Below are positions 51,511-60,378 of a stretch of DNA of 64,000 nucleotides, piece after piece. Each line of letters begins with the position of its first letter. Position 1 is the first letter of the stretch. A program made the translations under genes and the position numbers. Below the pieces are notes generated by a model, which saw only the letters and a list, made by a program, of their open reading frames with translations, had not been told where the DNA came from and did not search any database. The DNA lies in the NCBI GenBank assembly GCA_045129695.1, contig JBGVJZ010000039.1, positions 45,563-109,562 on the forward strand, written 5' to 3'. The DNA is from Eshraghiella sp045129695. GTDB lineage: Bacteria > Bacillota > Clostridia > Lachnospirales > Lachnospiraceae.

Positions 51511-54393
51511 ATGAGATATTTTATTCCTCTTATTTTATATACATGTTTTATTCTTGCAGTATATTTTTCTATTGAATTTATCAAGAAGAATGATTTAAAA
51601 TTTACCGAAAACAAACTTTTTTTGGGCTTTGCTGCCTCCAGTGCCATCTGGAGTTTGGGTTTTTGCGGAGTATTTATGCAGACAGTTTCTACATACGCAT
51701 ACTATTGGCGGGCAATAGGAATGATTGGAACCTTCGGCTATCTTATTTTTGCCCAATTGCTTATATGTCATCTGGCAAATATCCGCAAGCCATTCCGGCA
51801 TATCATTGAAATTTTTTCTTATCTGGGAATAATCATTTATTTCTTTATTATCCAAAGGAATCAGGCAACTTATCACATAAGTGAAGATGGTATATCCTAT
51901 TCATTTACTCCGGGAATCTGGAACAATCTGTACACAACATACACCATTATCACTGCACTCATTATGTTCACCGTTGCAATACGCTTAATAATAGCTGCAC
52001 CTTTACAGCGTTTAAGGGCAGTTGGACGTAAATTTCTTATAACCGAAGTAATTATTGCATTAGGAATGATTTTCGATACAATTCTTCCGTTATTAGGTAT
52101 TAAAGCATTTCCGGGAAGTTCAATTTCTCAGTTTCTTGGTCTGGTTGTAATGTATAATACTATTAATTATGTATCACGTTCGAGAGTTAATCTGAATAAT
52201 ATGTCAGAATTTATATATTATTCGCTTACAGTTCCTGTACTTGTATACGATTCAAAATATGAACTCCAGATTGTTAATGATACTGCATATGATTTTTTAG
52301 GGCTGGACAAAAATGAGATACACATATCCGGTATCAGACCTATTTTTGATGCTGAGTCCGACAATGTATTTGAATTCGAAGGCAAATCACATGACATGGA
52401 TGTAACTTGTCTTCACAACCAACGTTATTGTAATATCTCCGTAAACAAGATTTATGATGATTACAATGACATTATTGGATATATTATAATTGTTACAGAC
52501 CTGACAGAGAGAATAAAGAACATGAAAACTCTCGAGGAGGCCAAGCTTGAGGCAGAGAGAGCCAATCAGGCCAAGAGTGTGTTCCTTGCGAACATGTCCC
52601 ATGAGATTCGTACTCCTATGAATGCAATTGTAGGGTTCTCCGAGCTGGTACTCAAAATGGATATTAACGAGGATGTCCGTAAGCACGTTCATGATATTAA
52701 ATGGTCTTCTCACAACCTTTTGGCAATTATTAATGATATACTTGATATTTCCAAAATTGAATCCGGTAAAGCTGAACTGGTAATGGATTCATATTTTACC
52801 AATAACTTTTTCAATGATATTATGGCAATTATTACGTCTCAGGCTGAAAAAAAAGGTCTTGAATTCATTATGAAGGTAGATAAATCCATACCCAAAACCC
52901 TTTATGGAGACAAAATCCGACTCAGGGGCATTTTGATCAATATACTTAACAATGCAATCAAATATACCCAGAAGGGAAGTGTCACCTTTATCGCTTCAAT
53001 TAATAAACAGGATGATAAAAACATTTCTCTCCGTTTTGTAATAAAGGACACAGGAATAGGAATTAAACCGGAGAATATAGGGAACCTGTTTAAGAATTTC
53101 GAACGACTTGATAAGCAGGTACACTATGGTATTGAGGGCTCCGGTCTTGGTCTTGCCATTGCACATGACTACATAACCTTAATGGGAGGTAATATTGATG
53201 TAGAAAGTATCTATGGTGAGGGTAGTGCCTTCACGGTTACAGTTGAGCAGGAAATAATTGATGCAACTCCTCTTGGAGATGATTTTGTTCATCAGATAAC
53301 TCCTCACAATAACAGCAATATTTCTGACATGAAGATTTATAATCTTCCGGTACTTGTTACAGATGATAATTTAATTAACCTAAGAGTTGCACATGGAATT
53401 TTAAGCTATTATGGCCTTGATGTAGATACCGCTTCCAACGGTAGGGATGCCATTGAGATGTGCCGACATAAGGACTATGCTCTTGTATTTATGGATCAGA
53501 TGATGCCTGAAATTGATGGTATTGAAGCCATGCAGAAAATCCGTACAATAAGTCCGCATTATGCTCTTGATGGTGATTGTAAGATTATAGTACTTACCGC
53601 TGATGCAATTAAGGGAACCAAAGAACATCTCCTTGAAAAAGGATTTGATGAATACCTCGGAAAGCCACTAAACATACCTCAACTGGAAAGATTGTTTAAG
53701 CGTTATATATCCGAAGACAGGATTACGTACGAATCTCCAACCCGGGAAAGTCAGGCAGATGCAAATTCCCAATTGGAATATCTTAGAAGCACCCTTACCG
53801 GTGTGGAGATCAAGAAAGGAATTTTAAATTGCGGCGGAGATGTTAATGACTATATTAAGATTCTTAAGATAACCTATGATTATGGCCCTAAGCAGCTGGC
53901 GGAGCTTAAATCTGACTGGGAGGCTAAGAATTATGATAACTACATTATTAAAATCCACTCCTTAAAGAGTACCTCACTTAACATAGGTGCCATGGATATT
54001 TCCGCAGAAGCACGTAAGCAGGAGGAGCTTGGACGCCAGGGCAATTATGAATATATTGATAGTCATATTCACTACTTCCAGAACGAATATAATAAGCTTC
54101 TTGAGAAGCTTAAACTTGTACTTGAACACTACAATCTTTTGGAAAATAATTCCGGACATGAAGCTGCCGAGATTCTTGATGATGCAATGGTAAGACGTCT
54201 GTATCAACGACTTCTTCGTTGCATCGATGATTTTGATTTTGTAAAAGTATTTGAAATTCTGGAGGAAATACATAAATATAAGCTTTCAGACTCAGATACC
54301 CAAATACTGGAGGATATAGCTAATCTCATGGAAGATTTATCTGTTGATGAAATCCGTGAGATTCTTACTAAAGAATTATCAGACAATGCTTAA
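51511..54393 (+). CDS. 7TM hybrid histidine kinase with receiver and HPt domains
   Basis: The 960-residue protein has an N-terminal bundle of about seven membrane helices (residues 1-230) and a PAS domain (VPVLVYDSKYELQIVNDTAYDFLGL). HisKA carries ANMSHEIRTPMNAIVGF, and the ATPase has NILNNAIKYT, DTGIGI and GSGLGLAI. The receiver (about 610-735) has VTDDN, MDQMMPEIDG and GKPL, and the HPt domain (about 765-860) has the phospho-His in KIHSLKSTSLNIGA. All phosphorelay residues are present in one chain. ATG 51511 is preferred: GGAGG is seven bases upstream, while an in-frame ATG six bases earlier is too close to it. It is coexpressed with the double-receiver protein. Confidence 0.94.
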   Translation: MRYFIPLILYTCFILAVYFSIEFIKKNDLKFTENKLFLGFAASSAIWSLGFCGVFMQTVSTYAYYWRAIGMIGTFGYLIFAQLLICHLANIRKPFRHIIEIFSYLGIIIYFFIIQRNQATYHISEDGISYSFTPGIWNNLYTTYTIITALIMFTVAIRLIIAAPLQRLRAVGRKFLITEVIIALGMIFDTILPLLGIKAFPGSSISQFLGLVVMYNTINYVSRSRVNLNNMSEFIYYSLTVPVLVYDSKYELQIVNDTAYDFLGLDKNEIHISGIRPIFDAESDNVFEFEGKSHDMDVTCLHNQRYCNISVNKIYDDYNDIIGYIIIVTDLTERIKNMKTLEEAKLEAERANQAKSVFLANMSHEIRTPMNAIVGFSELVLKMDINEDVRKHVHDIKWSSHNLLAIINDILDISKIESGKAELVMDSYFTNNFFNDIMAIITSQAEKKGLEFIMKVDKSIPKTLYGDKIRLRGILINILNNAIKYTQKGSVTFIASINKQDDKNISLRFVIKDTGIGIKPENIGNLFKNFERLDKQVHYGIEGSGLGLAIAHDYITLMGGNIDVESIYGEGSAFTVTVEQEIIDATPLGDDFVHQITPHNNSNISDMKIYNLPVLVTDDNLINLRVAHGILSYYGLDVDTASNGRDAIEMCRHKDYALVFMDQMMPEIDGIEAMQKIRTISPHYALDGDCKIIVLTADAIKGTKEHLLEKGFDEYLGKPLNIPQLERLFKRYISEDRITYESPTRESQADANSQLEYLRSTLTGVEIKKGILNCGGDVNDYIKILKITYDYGPKQLAELKSDWEAKNYDNYIIKIHSLKSTSLNIGAMDISAEARKQEELGRQGNYEYIDSHIHYFQNEYNKLLEKLKLVLEHYNLLENNSGHEAAEILDDAMVRRLYQRLLRCIDDFDFVKVFEILEEIHKYKLSDSDTQILEDIANLMEDLSVDEIREILTKELSDNA

Positions 54394-54418
54394 TAAAATT
54401 TTCCCATAAATTAAAAAA

Positions 54419-54454
54419 GCCCCGATAACTAATCATTCAATTAGTTAATGGGGC
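54419..54454. terminator. Bidirectional terminator between the kinase gene and tRNA-Leu
   Basis: A 14-base stem (GCCCCGATAACTAA with TTAGTTAATGGGGC, one mismatch) has an 8-base loop and is flanked by AAAAAA and TTTT. It serves the plus-strand kinase and the minus-strand tRNA. Confidence 0.9.
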
Positions 54455-54463
54455 TTTTCACTA

Positions 54464-54545
54464 TGCGGATAACAGGAGTTGAACCTGCACGTCTGTTGAC
54501 ACCAGAACCTAAATCTGGCGCGTCTGCCAATTCCGCCATATCCGC
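54464..54545 (-). tRNA. tRNA-Leu (anticodon UAG)
   Basis: The 82-base minus-strand sequence folds as a class II tRNA with acceptor stem GCGGATA/TATCCGC, discriminator A, D-arm with TGGCAGAC, anticodon stem CCAGA/TCTGG around loop TTTAGGT (anticodon TAG), a long variable arm, and T-arm GGTTCAA. The long variable arm and A73 fit leucine. The 3' CCA is not encoded. It has its own promoter and terminator. Confidence 0.95.
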
Positions 54546-54558
54546 AAACCTCCTTACC

Positions 54559-54587
54559 ATAATAAATAAGAAAGTCTTAACTGTCAA
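54559..54587 (-). promoter_or_regulatory. Promoter of tRNA-Leu
   Basis: On the minus strand a perfect TTGACA (54587-54582) and TATTAT (54564-54559) lie 17 bases apart, ending 14 bases before the mature tRNA 5' end. The -35 box abuts the metH stop codon, so the tRNA need not depend on read-through from metH. Confidence 0.85.
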
Positions 54588-54588
54588 G

Positions 54589-56958
54589 TTATTTATTCAA
54601 CAATTCCTCTGCGTAATATACTGACTGCATTGCATCCTTGCCATAGAAGTCCGCACCAATCATATCCGCATATTCCTGCGTAAGAACTGCTCCTCCAACC
54701 ATTATTTTGCACCAGGGAGCCGCTTTTCTCAATTCCTTAATAGTTTCCTCCATACTTACAACAGTTGTGGTCATAAGTGCACTTAAGCCAACTAACGGAG
54801 CCTTGGTTCGGACTACAGTATCAACTACCGTCTCAACTAAAACATCTTTGCCCAGATCAATGACATCATAACCGTAATTTTCCAAAAGAACCTTTACGAT
54901 ATTTTTGCCTATATCATGTATGTCACCCTTTACGGTTGCAATTACAATGGTTGCCTTCTTCTCTTCGGTTGTACCCTGATTTTGAACAAATTCTTTAATT
55001 GCCTCAAAACCGGCTTTGGCCGCCTCTGCACTCATTAAAAGCTGCGGAAGGAAAATTGTGCCCTTCTCAAATCCCTTGCCCACTGTATCAAGTGCCGGAA
55101 CAAGCAGATTATTGATTACTTCCATTGGCTGCATTTCATTAAGAATTTCCTGTGTTGCTTTATATGCCGGCTCTTTTAATCCTTTAATAATACAATCTTT
55201 GAGCGTTAATTTTCCTGACTCAGATGCAGTCGCAGGTGTGGTATCGCTTACTGCATACCTGCTCACATAATCGGCACACTGCTTATCATAGCCCGATAAC
55301 ACCATATAGGTATCATATGATTGCTTCATCAATTTAGAATTAGGATTAATTATACCGGCGGAAAGCCCCGCCTGCATTGCCATAGTATAAAAAGCAGCAT
55401 TTATAACCTCACGCTGTGGAAGTCCAAAAGAAATATTTGACACACCAAGCACGGTTCTTCTTCCCTGCTCTGTTAATTTCTTAACCGTTCCAAGTGTAAC
55501 ATTTGCAGCATTTCCGTCCGTACTCATGGTCATGGTTAATGCGTCTATAACAATGTCCTTTGCCTTAATTCCGTATTCAGCAGCCTTTGAATATATTTTA
55601 TCTGCAATAGCCAGCCTGCCTTCAATTGAATCCGGAATTCCATCCTCATCTAACGTCAGACCAACAACTACTCCGCCATATTTTTTTACAATTGGGAAAA
55701 TGGCTTCCATAACTTCAATCTTACCATTTACCGAATTAACCATTGCCTTACCATTGTATATTCTGAGCGCTTTCTCCATTGCCTCTGTATTAGTGGTGTC
55801 AATCTGCAACGGGAGTGGCAATATACTCTGAAGCTCGTACACGGTATCCTTCATCATCTCAGGCTCATCAATTTCCGGAAGTCCCACATTAACATCGAGA
55901 ATGTGTGCACCCGAATCTGCCTGTTTTACGCCCTCCTCAAGGATATACTCCATATTGTGGTCACGCAATGCCTGTTTAAATTTGGATTTACCGGTTGGAT
56001 TAATTCTCTCACCGATAATTACAGTTGCTTCTCCCAACATTACCACCTGTGAACCGGATGTAACAGTTGTATAATTCTTCTCTTTCAATGGCTTTGGTGT
56101 TATATCACCGCACTTGTCAACAAGTGCCCTGATATGTGCCGGCGTGGTTCCACAGCAGCCGCCTGCAAGCCATGCACCACTACTTACAATCTCATACATA
56201 TCCTCTGCAAATTCTTCCGGTGATACATCAAAAACAGTATGCCCGTTCACGCTTCTCGGAAGTCCTGCATTAGGATTAATAATAAGCGGTACAGATGCAT
56301 ATTCTGTCATTTCTGCAAAAATATCCTTCATCTGTTTTGGTCCAAGTCCGCAGTTCATACCAATGGCATCAACTCCCAGACCTTCAAGCAGTGCTACTAC
56401 ACCCGAAGGTGATGAACCGGTAAGCATTTTATGGTTCTCATCAAAAATAACTGTTGCCATAACCGGAAGACTTGAATTCTCTTTGGCTCCGAGAACCGCT
56501 GCCTTTAATTCATATGCATCACTCATTGTCTCTATCAGAATCAGGTCTGCACCTGCAGCCTCACCGATTCTTGCAATTTCTCCAAATACAGAAACAGCCT
56601 CCTCAAAATCCAATGTTCCCATTGGCCGGAGCAATTTGCCTGTCGGTCCGATATCAAGGGCAACAGATGCCTTCCTGCCGGCAATTTCTGCCGCTTCTCT
56701 TGCATTTCTAATTCCGGCCGTAATAATTTGCCCGAGCAAATCCCCGTATTTGAAACGATTGGCACCAAAGGTATTGGCAAGTATAATATCCGCACCTGCC
56801 TCTACATATTCCTTATGGATATTAATTACAGGCTCAGGATTGTTTATATTCCACAACTCAGGAAGCTCTCCTGCTTTCAGTCCTGCCTCCTGCAAAAGTG
56901 TTCCCATCCCACCGTCAAAAAATATTATTCTTTTTCCAAGTTCATTAAGAATATTCAT
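54589..56958 (-). CDS. metH: B12-dependent methionine synthase, short form without reactivation domain
   Basis: The 789-residue protein contains three of the four MetH modules. These are the homocysteine-binding barrel (1 to about 290; zinc ligands in GMNCGLG and GGCCGTTPAH), the pterin-binding methyltetrahydrofolate domain (about 315-570; INPTGKSKFKQAL, DVNVGLPEIDEPEM) and the cobalamin cap and Rossmann domain (about 590-789; base-off His ligand in VKGDIHDIGKNIVKVLL). The S-adenosylmethionine reactivation domain of about 330 residues is missing here and is supplied in part by the adjacent gene. This split layout is known in clostridia. An AGAGGAA site precedes the ATG. It is the last gene of the metF operon. 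Confidence 0.93.
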   Translation of the reverse strand: MNILNELGKRIIFFDGGMGTLLQEAGLKAGELPELWNINNPEPVINIHKEYVEAGADIILANTFGANRFKYGDLLGQIITAGIRNAREAAEIAGRKASVALDIGPTGKLLRPMGTLDFEEAVSVFGEIARIGEAAGADLILIETMSDAYELKAAVLGAKENSSLPVMATVIFDENHKMLTGSSPSGVVALLEGLGVDAIGMNCGLGPKQMKDIFAEMTEYASVPLIINPNAGLPRSVNGHTVFDVSPEEFAEDMYEIVSSGAWLAGGCCGTTPAHIRALVDKCGDITPKPLKEKNYTTVTSGSQVVMLGEATVIIGERINPTGKSKFKQALRDHNMEYILEEGVKQADSGAHILDVNVGLPEIDEPEMMKDTVYELQSILPLPLQIDTTNTEAMEKALRIYNGKAMVNSVNGKIEVMEAIFPIVKKYGGVVVGLTLDEDGIPDSIEGRLAIADKIYSKAAEYGIKAKDIVIDALTMTMSTDGNAANVTLGTVKKLTEQGRRTVLGVSNISFGLPQREVINAAFYTMAMQAGLSAGIINPNSKLMKQSYDTYMVLSGYDKQCADYVSRYAVSDTTPATASESGKLTLKDCIIKGLKEPAYKATQEILNEMQPMEVINNLLVPALDTVGKGFEKGTIFLPQLLMSAEAAKAGFEAIKEFVQNQGTTEEKKATIVIATVKGDIHDIGKNIVKVLLENYGYDVIDLGKDVLVETVVDTVVRTKAPLVGLSALMTTTVVSMEETIKELRKAAPWCKIMVGGAVLTQEYADMIGADFYGKDAMQSVYYAEELLNK

Positions 56959-56970
56959 ACTTCATTCCTC

Positions 56971-57615
56971 TTAGCTATCCCTGCGGAAAGCACAATTTAT
57001 TTTATTACAGGCTTCACAGCCTTCAATATGGCATTTCATATCATTCCTTGAGATTCCCATAATTGCAGTAACCGATTTCTCAGGAATCATAATATTACCC
57101 TCTGATAAATAAATACCTATACTTTTTCGGGCATTTAGGATATCCAGCAGTTTTTGCTGGTGTTCAAGTGATAAATCTCCATATCCGGGGCTGAAACGGG
57201 GTCTGACATATAAACCTTCTTCCGACAATTCTTTTTCAATACTGCGTTGACATGTATTACAATAATCTTCAATCATTGCGGCTCCGCATGCCTGCAATAC
57301 TGCCGCCTTACTGATTGCAAGACGAATGTATTTATTCATAAGCATATCCGTACCACTCCCCAGTGTTGCCGCAAAAAGAATAATCTCTTCGCAACCTCTA
57401 AGGTTCTTAGAAAGATTAGAACTATACATTTCAATACCTTCTGTCAGAATCCGGTTATCCGCTGTTACCTCTACCTGCATTCTTCTGTATATATGTTTCG
57501 GTAATGCTGCTTTTTCCAACTCCGTATAACATTCCCTGATTAGTTTCATCGTGTCTGAATCAGGTATATTGCGCCCATACCCAAGATAGCGAATTATTTC
57601 TTTCTCATTAATCAT
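56971..57615 (-). CDS. Methionine synthase reactivation-domain protein
   Basis: The 214-residue protein corresponds to the stand-alone vitamin B12-dependent methionine synthase activation (Met_synt_B12) family. Features seen are EIILFAATLGSGTDMLMNKY, QACGAAMIEDYCNTCQRSIEKEL, the motif RPRFSPGYGDLSLEHQQKLL (RxxPGY S-adenosylmethionine-binding pattern) and LSEGNIMIPEKSVTAIMGIS. It ends in a Cys-rich tail (CHIEGCEACNKINCAF). It is expected to restore oxidised cob(II)alamin in the neighbouring MetH. The ATG overlaps the metF stop (ATGA), and metH starts 12 bases downstream. Confidence 0.9.
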   Translation of the reverse strand: MINEKEIIRYLGYGRNIPDSDTMKLIRECYTELEKAALPKHIYRRMQVEVTADNRILTEGIEMYSSNLSKNLRGCEEIILFAATLGSGTDMLMNKYIRLAISKAAVLQACGAAMIEDYCNTCQRSIEKELSEEGLYVRPRFSPGYGDLSLEHQQKLLDILNARKSIGIYLSEGNIMIPEKSVTAIMGISRNDMKCHIEGCEACNKINCAFRRDS

Positions 57616-58478
57616 TTAATAATCTCCGAAAGATTCTGCATTATCCCCTGTGCAACCTCAGGCTTATTCATCGAATACACATGAATATGACGGATTCCGT
57701 TAGCTATAAGATCAATAATCTGGTCAGTCGCATATGCAATTCCTGCCTGCTGCATTGCAGCAGGATTATCTCCAAAATGATCCACAAGATTGCGGAATCT
57801 CTCAGGAACATTGGTTCCCGATAATTTTACGGCAGTATCTACCTGAGTTGCTCTTGTAATAGGCATGATTCCCGGAATTACAGGTACCATAATACCTTTT
57901 TCCCTGATTCTGTACAGGAAATTAAAAAATATATTGTTGTCAAAAAACATCTGTGTTGTCAAAAACTCACAGCCAGCATCTACTTTTTTCTTAAGATTGA
58001 TAATGTCCTCCTTCTTATTAACAGCGTCAACATGTCCCTCAGGATAGCATGCACCACCGATACAGAATCCTCCATACTCCTTAATCTCAGCCACCAGCTC
58101 TGACGCATACTGGTAATCAATAAAAGGGGCACCCTCAAAATCCTTAGGCTTATCTCCTCTTAGTGCAAGCACATTCTCAATTCCTGACTCCCGCATTTTA
58201 TCGAGAGCCTTACGCATATCCTCTTTAGTTGCACCTACACAGGTAAGATGTGCAATTGTATCTATTCCGAATTTATTCTGAATTCCTGAAGCAATTTTCA
58301 CCGTATTGGCTCTTGTGCTTCCTCCTGCACCATATGTTACACTCATATAATCAGGTTTAAGTGCTGCAACATTGAAAGCGGCCTTCTCTACTGAATCATA
58401 ATTAGTGTCCGTCTTAGGCGGAAACACCTCAAATGATAATGTCACTCTGTCGCTTGCTAAAATTTCACTTATCTTCAT
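57612..58478 (-). CDS. metF: 5,10-methylenetetrahydrofolate reductase
   Basis: The 288-residue FAD-containing barrel enzyme makes 5-methyltetrahydrofolate, the methyl donor for MetH. Motifs are SFEVFPPKTDTNYDS, SVTYGAGGSTRANTV, AHLTCVGATKEDM, VLALRGDKPKD (FAD and folate contacts) and FLTTQMFFDN. It is the first of three genes (metF, reactivation protein, metH) that form a complete remethylation unit. AAGGAG lies eight bases before the ATG. Only 18 bases separate it from the upstream glycosyltransferase; no S-adenosylmethionine or cobalamin riboswitch is visible. Confidence 0.96.
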   Translation of the reverse strand: MKISEILASDRVTLSFEVFPPKTDTNYDSVEKAAFNVAALKPDYMSVTYGAGGSTRANTVKIASGIQNKFGIDTIAHLTCVGATKEDMRKALDKMRESGIENVLALRGDKPKDFEGAPFIDYQYASELVAEIKEYGGFCIGGACYPEGHVDAVNKKEDIINLKKKVDAGCEFLTTQMFFDNNIFFNFLYRIREKGIMVPVIPGIMPITRATQVDTAVKLSGTNVPERFRNLVDHFGDNPAAMQQAGIAYATDQIIDLIANGIRHIHVYSMNKPEVAQGIMQNLSEIIK

Positions 58479-58496
58479 AGTCTGTCTCCTTAAATA

Positions 58497-59318
58497 TCAG
58501 CTTTTTATCTTAATATATATTGCAATCAGATTGTTTCTGAGGGCTCTCCATATGATAGAAACCCTTCTCTCAAAACGATTCATCCTGAATGTCTTAAGAG
58601 CAATATGTTTGTCCAGAAGTCTTACATGCTCCGCAGTATAATCTTTACCCTTACTGCCGATTAAAACACCCGTGTTGGAATCTCTTCTGACCCTGAAAGC
58701 GCTTAATTTTCTCTTAATTACCGCAACTTTACCCTGCGTTGACAGACCAAGCCACAAATCAAAATCCAGTATATATGGTATAATCGGATCGAAACCTCCG
58801 GTCTTCTCAAAGTCCTTCCTTCTAAACATTGCACATACAGGATTTCCGAAAAAATTATTCCACATAACTGATTTCTTGGCAATCTTACTTCCCGGAAAAA
58901 TTCCTTCCTTCGGCCAATGTGCATATGCACCGATTACCTTATTGTCATTATCCACAAGGTCACATCCGACAACTACCAGGGAAACTTCTTCATGCTCCTC
59001 AAGCATCTGTACGCTTCTCTCAATACATTCCTCATATATATAATCATCTCCGGGAATGAGTTTCACATACTCCCCCCTTGATTCCCTTATACATTTGTTC
59101 CAGTTATCTGTCATTCCGAGATTCTTCTCATTACGGATAAGTCTTACCCTCGTATCCTTAATGGCTTTAACAACCTCTACCGTATTATCCTTGGAGCAGT
59201 CATCAACCACCACTACCTCTATATTGCTGTAAGTCTGTTTAAGTATGGAATCTATTGTATTTCTGATGGATTCCGCATTATTATATGCAGGTATGCATAC
59301 ACTAACCAGTTTATTCAT
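58497..59318 (-). CDS. Family 2 glycosyltransferase
   Basis: The 273-residue GT-A protein begins VSVCIPAYNNAESIRNTIDSIL and has VVVVDDCSKDNTVEVV, the nucleotide/metal-binding IPGDDYIYEECIE and FLGL-like acceptor regions with ALKTFRMNRFERRVSIIWRALRNN near the end. It probably adds a sugar to a cell-surface polymer. There is no membrane helix except a weakly hydrophobic C-terminus. ATG 59318 has an AGAGG site upstream. It lies between a lipoprotein gene and metF in the same orientation. Confidence 0.92.
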   Translation of the reverse strand: MNKLVSVCIPAYNNAESIRNTIDSILKQTYSNIEVVVVDDCSKDNTVEVVKAIKDTRVRLIRNEKNLGMTDNWNKCIRESRGEYVKLIPGDDYIYEECIERSVQMLEEHEEVSLVVVGCDLVDNDNKVIGAYAHWPKEGIFPGSKIAKKSVMWNNFFGNPVCAMFRRKDFEKTGGFDPIIPYILDFDLWLGLSTQGKVAVIKRKLSAFRVRRDSNTGVLIGSKGKDYTAEHVRLLDKHIALKTFRMNRFERRVSIIWRALRNNLIAIYIKIKS

Positions 59319-59345
59319 TTTATACCTCTGGAAAAACATTATTTA

Positions 59346-60101
59346 TCATTGTAGCACACTTTTTACTAAAGGCGAATAACCAATTTCTACTTTTTCATAT
59401 TTATTCATAATTGTATCCATCTCTTCCTCTGTAATTAACACTTCCTCCGAATCACCTGTCTGATAATAAACATAACCATCATCTATGTGACTTTCTTTAC
59501 TGTCATAATTCTCCCATATTGATTCAATAGCATTTAACTGTCCATTAGCATAATTAAAGTAGTCACACCACCAATTATCAGAGTTGAAACTAAATACTGT
59601 ATAAATAATCTTGTCTTTACACAGAAACGTTTCCTCCTTTGGTGATTCATTCTGGTACACAGCAACCAGCCTATTATCCTTAATTGTAAAGATATTAAAG
59701 ATATGCTCATTAAATTCAGTATCTCCTAACAGAAGTTCTTCAACTCCGTCTCCATCCAAATCCATAAGAGCATATCCGCCACGTTTATCAAGCTCCCCGG
59801 ATGCATAACAATATGAAACATCTATCGCACTATATGCGTCAAGCTTATCCTCGCTTGTATAATATATTGACATAATATTTTCAATCAGTTCATCATACAA
59901 TGTACAACCTGTCGAGTTTATCTCATATTCTGCTACAACCGTCTCCTGCTCTTTAGTTATTGTCTCAGATTCTGAGACTGTAATCTCCGATTCCACCGTT
60001 GTGCTCTCAGGCTCCGACTCCGTCTTATCACTGTCTACAGACCTGCAGCCGTTTAAAATCAGTATACTCATAATAGTCAAAAAAACAATCTTATTTCTCA
60101 T
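59346..60101 (-). CDS. Lipoprotein with EF-hand-like DxDGDG motif
   Basis: The 251-residue protein has a lipoprotein signal (IVFLTIMSILILNGC; Cys at 19), a Ser/Thr/Glu-rich spacer (about 20-65), and a soluble domain with YALMDLDGDGVEELLLGDTEF (about 113-133). That DxDxDGxxEL pattern resembles FG-GAP or calcium-binding loops and recurs in the large BspA-like protein nearby. The function is unknown. AGGAGACAGG lies before the ATG. It is transcribed toward the glycosyltransferase gene, 27 bases on. Confidence 0.75.
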   Translation of the reverse strand: MRNKIVFLTIMSILILNGCRSVDSDKTESEPESTTVESEITVSESETITKEQETVVAEYEINSTGCTLYDELIENIMSIYYTSEDKLDAYSAIDVSYCYASGELDKRGGYALMDLDGDGVEELLLGDTEFNEHIFNIFTIKDNRLVAVYQNESPKEETFLCKDKIIYTVFSFNSDNWWCDYFNYANGQLNAIESIWENYDSKESHIDDGYVYYQTGDSEEVLITEEEMDTIMNKYEKVEIGYSPLVKSVLQ

Positions 60102-60184
60102 ACCATACCTGTCTCCTTTATATCAAATTAATTCGAATTATATCACACAATTAATATGTTTTCCAGTAATCTCCTATTGTCTAA

Positions 60185-60213
60185 TTGTTACAAAATTGTT
60201 ACAATCCTATTGT
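60185..60213 (+). promoter_or_regulatory. Candidate promoter of the 23-residue peptide gene
   Basis: TTGTTA (60185-60190) and TATTGT (60208-60213) are 17 bases apart. Overlapping it, ATTGTTACA occurs twice in direct repeat (60184-60192 and 60195-60203), which could be an operator. Consensus match is only moderate. Confidence 0.45.
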
Positions 60214-60251
60214 ACTTAGCTAAGACAAATAAAAATAAGGAGGACGAAACT

Positions 60252-60323
60252 ATGTTTTTTATTATCAATAGCTGTTCCGAGTTATTTAATACTCTTTGCA
60301 ATTTCTTTAACTTCGGTTGCTAA
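60252..60323 (+). CDS. 23-residue amphipathic peptide with three cysteines
   Basis: A short ORF with an ideal AAGGAGG site (60237-60243) eight bases before its ATG encodes a peptide that starts MFFIINSC and ends NFFNFGC, with Cys at 8, 16 and 23. Placed on a helix, the polar residues (Asn6, Ser7, Glu10, Asn13, Thr14, Asn17, Asn20) fall on one face and the Phe/Ile/Leu residues on the other. No signal cleavage site, double-Gly leader or AgrD-like charged tail is visible. It lies alone between a promoter-like sequence and a strong terminator, divergent or antiparallel to both neighbours. Possibilities are a signalling peptide, a membrane-active or toxin-like peptide, or a small regulatory RNA that happens to carry an ORF. 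Confidence 0.6.
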   Translation: MFFIINSCSELFNTLCNFFNFGC

Positions 60324-60330
60324 TTTATAA

Positions 60331-60373
60331 AGAGGGTATCCCAAAAGTCTTAAGGACTTGAGGGATGCCCTCT
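60331..60373. terminator. Strong terminator after the peptide gene
   Basis: AGAGGGTATCCC pairs with GGGATGCCCTCT, with a further AAGTC/GACTT inner stem, and TTTTTT follows. The reverse strand ends near the stop of the BspA-like gene, so it can end both transcripts. Confidence 0.9.
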
Positions 60374-60378
60374 GTTTT

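Noticed and set aside
54589..56958. metH read as truncated by mutation
   Set aside because: The missing reactivation domain is encoded by the adjacent gene, a known split arrangement, and the ORF ends cleanly after the cobalamin domain.
56114..56974. A long plus-strand open frame opposite metH (286 codons)
   Set aside because: Its translation is Ser/Pro/Ala-rich with no family features and it lies entirely antisense to a well-supported metH, so it is a shadow frame.
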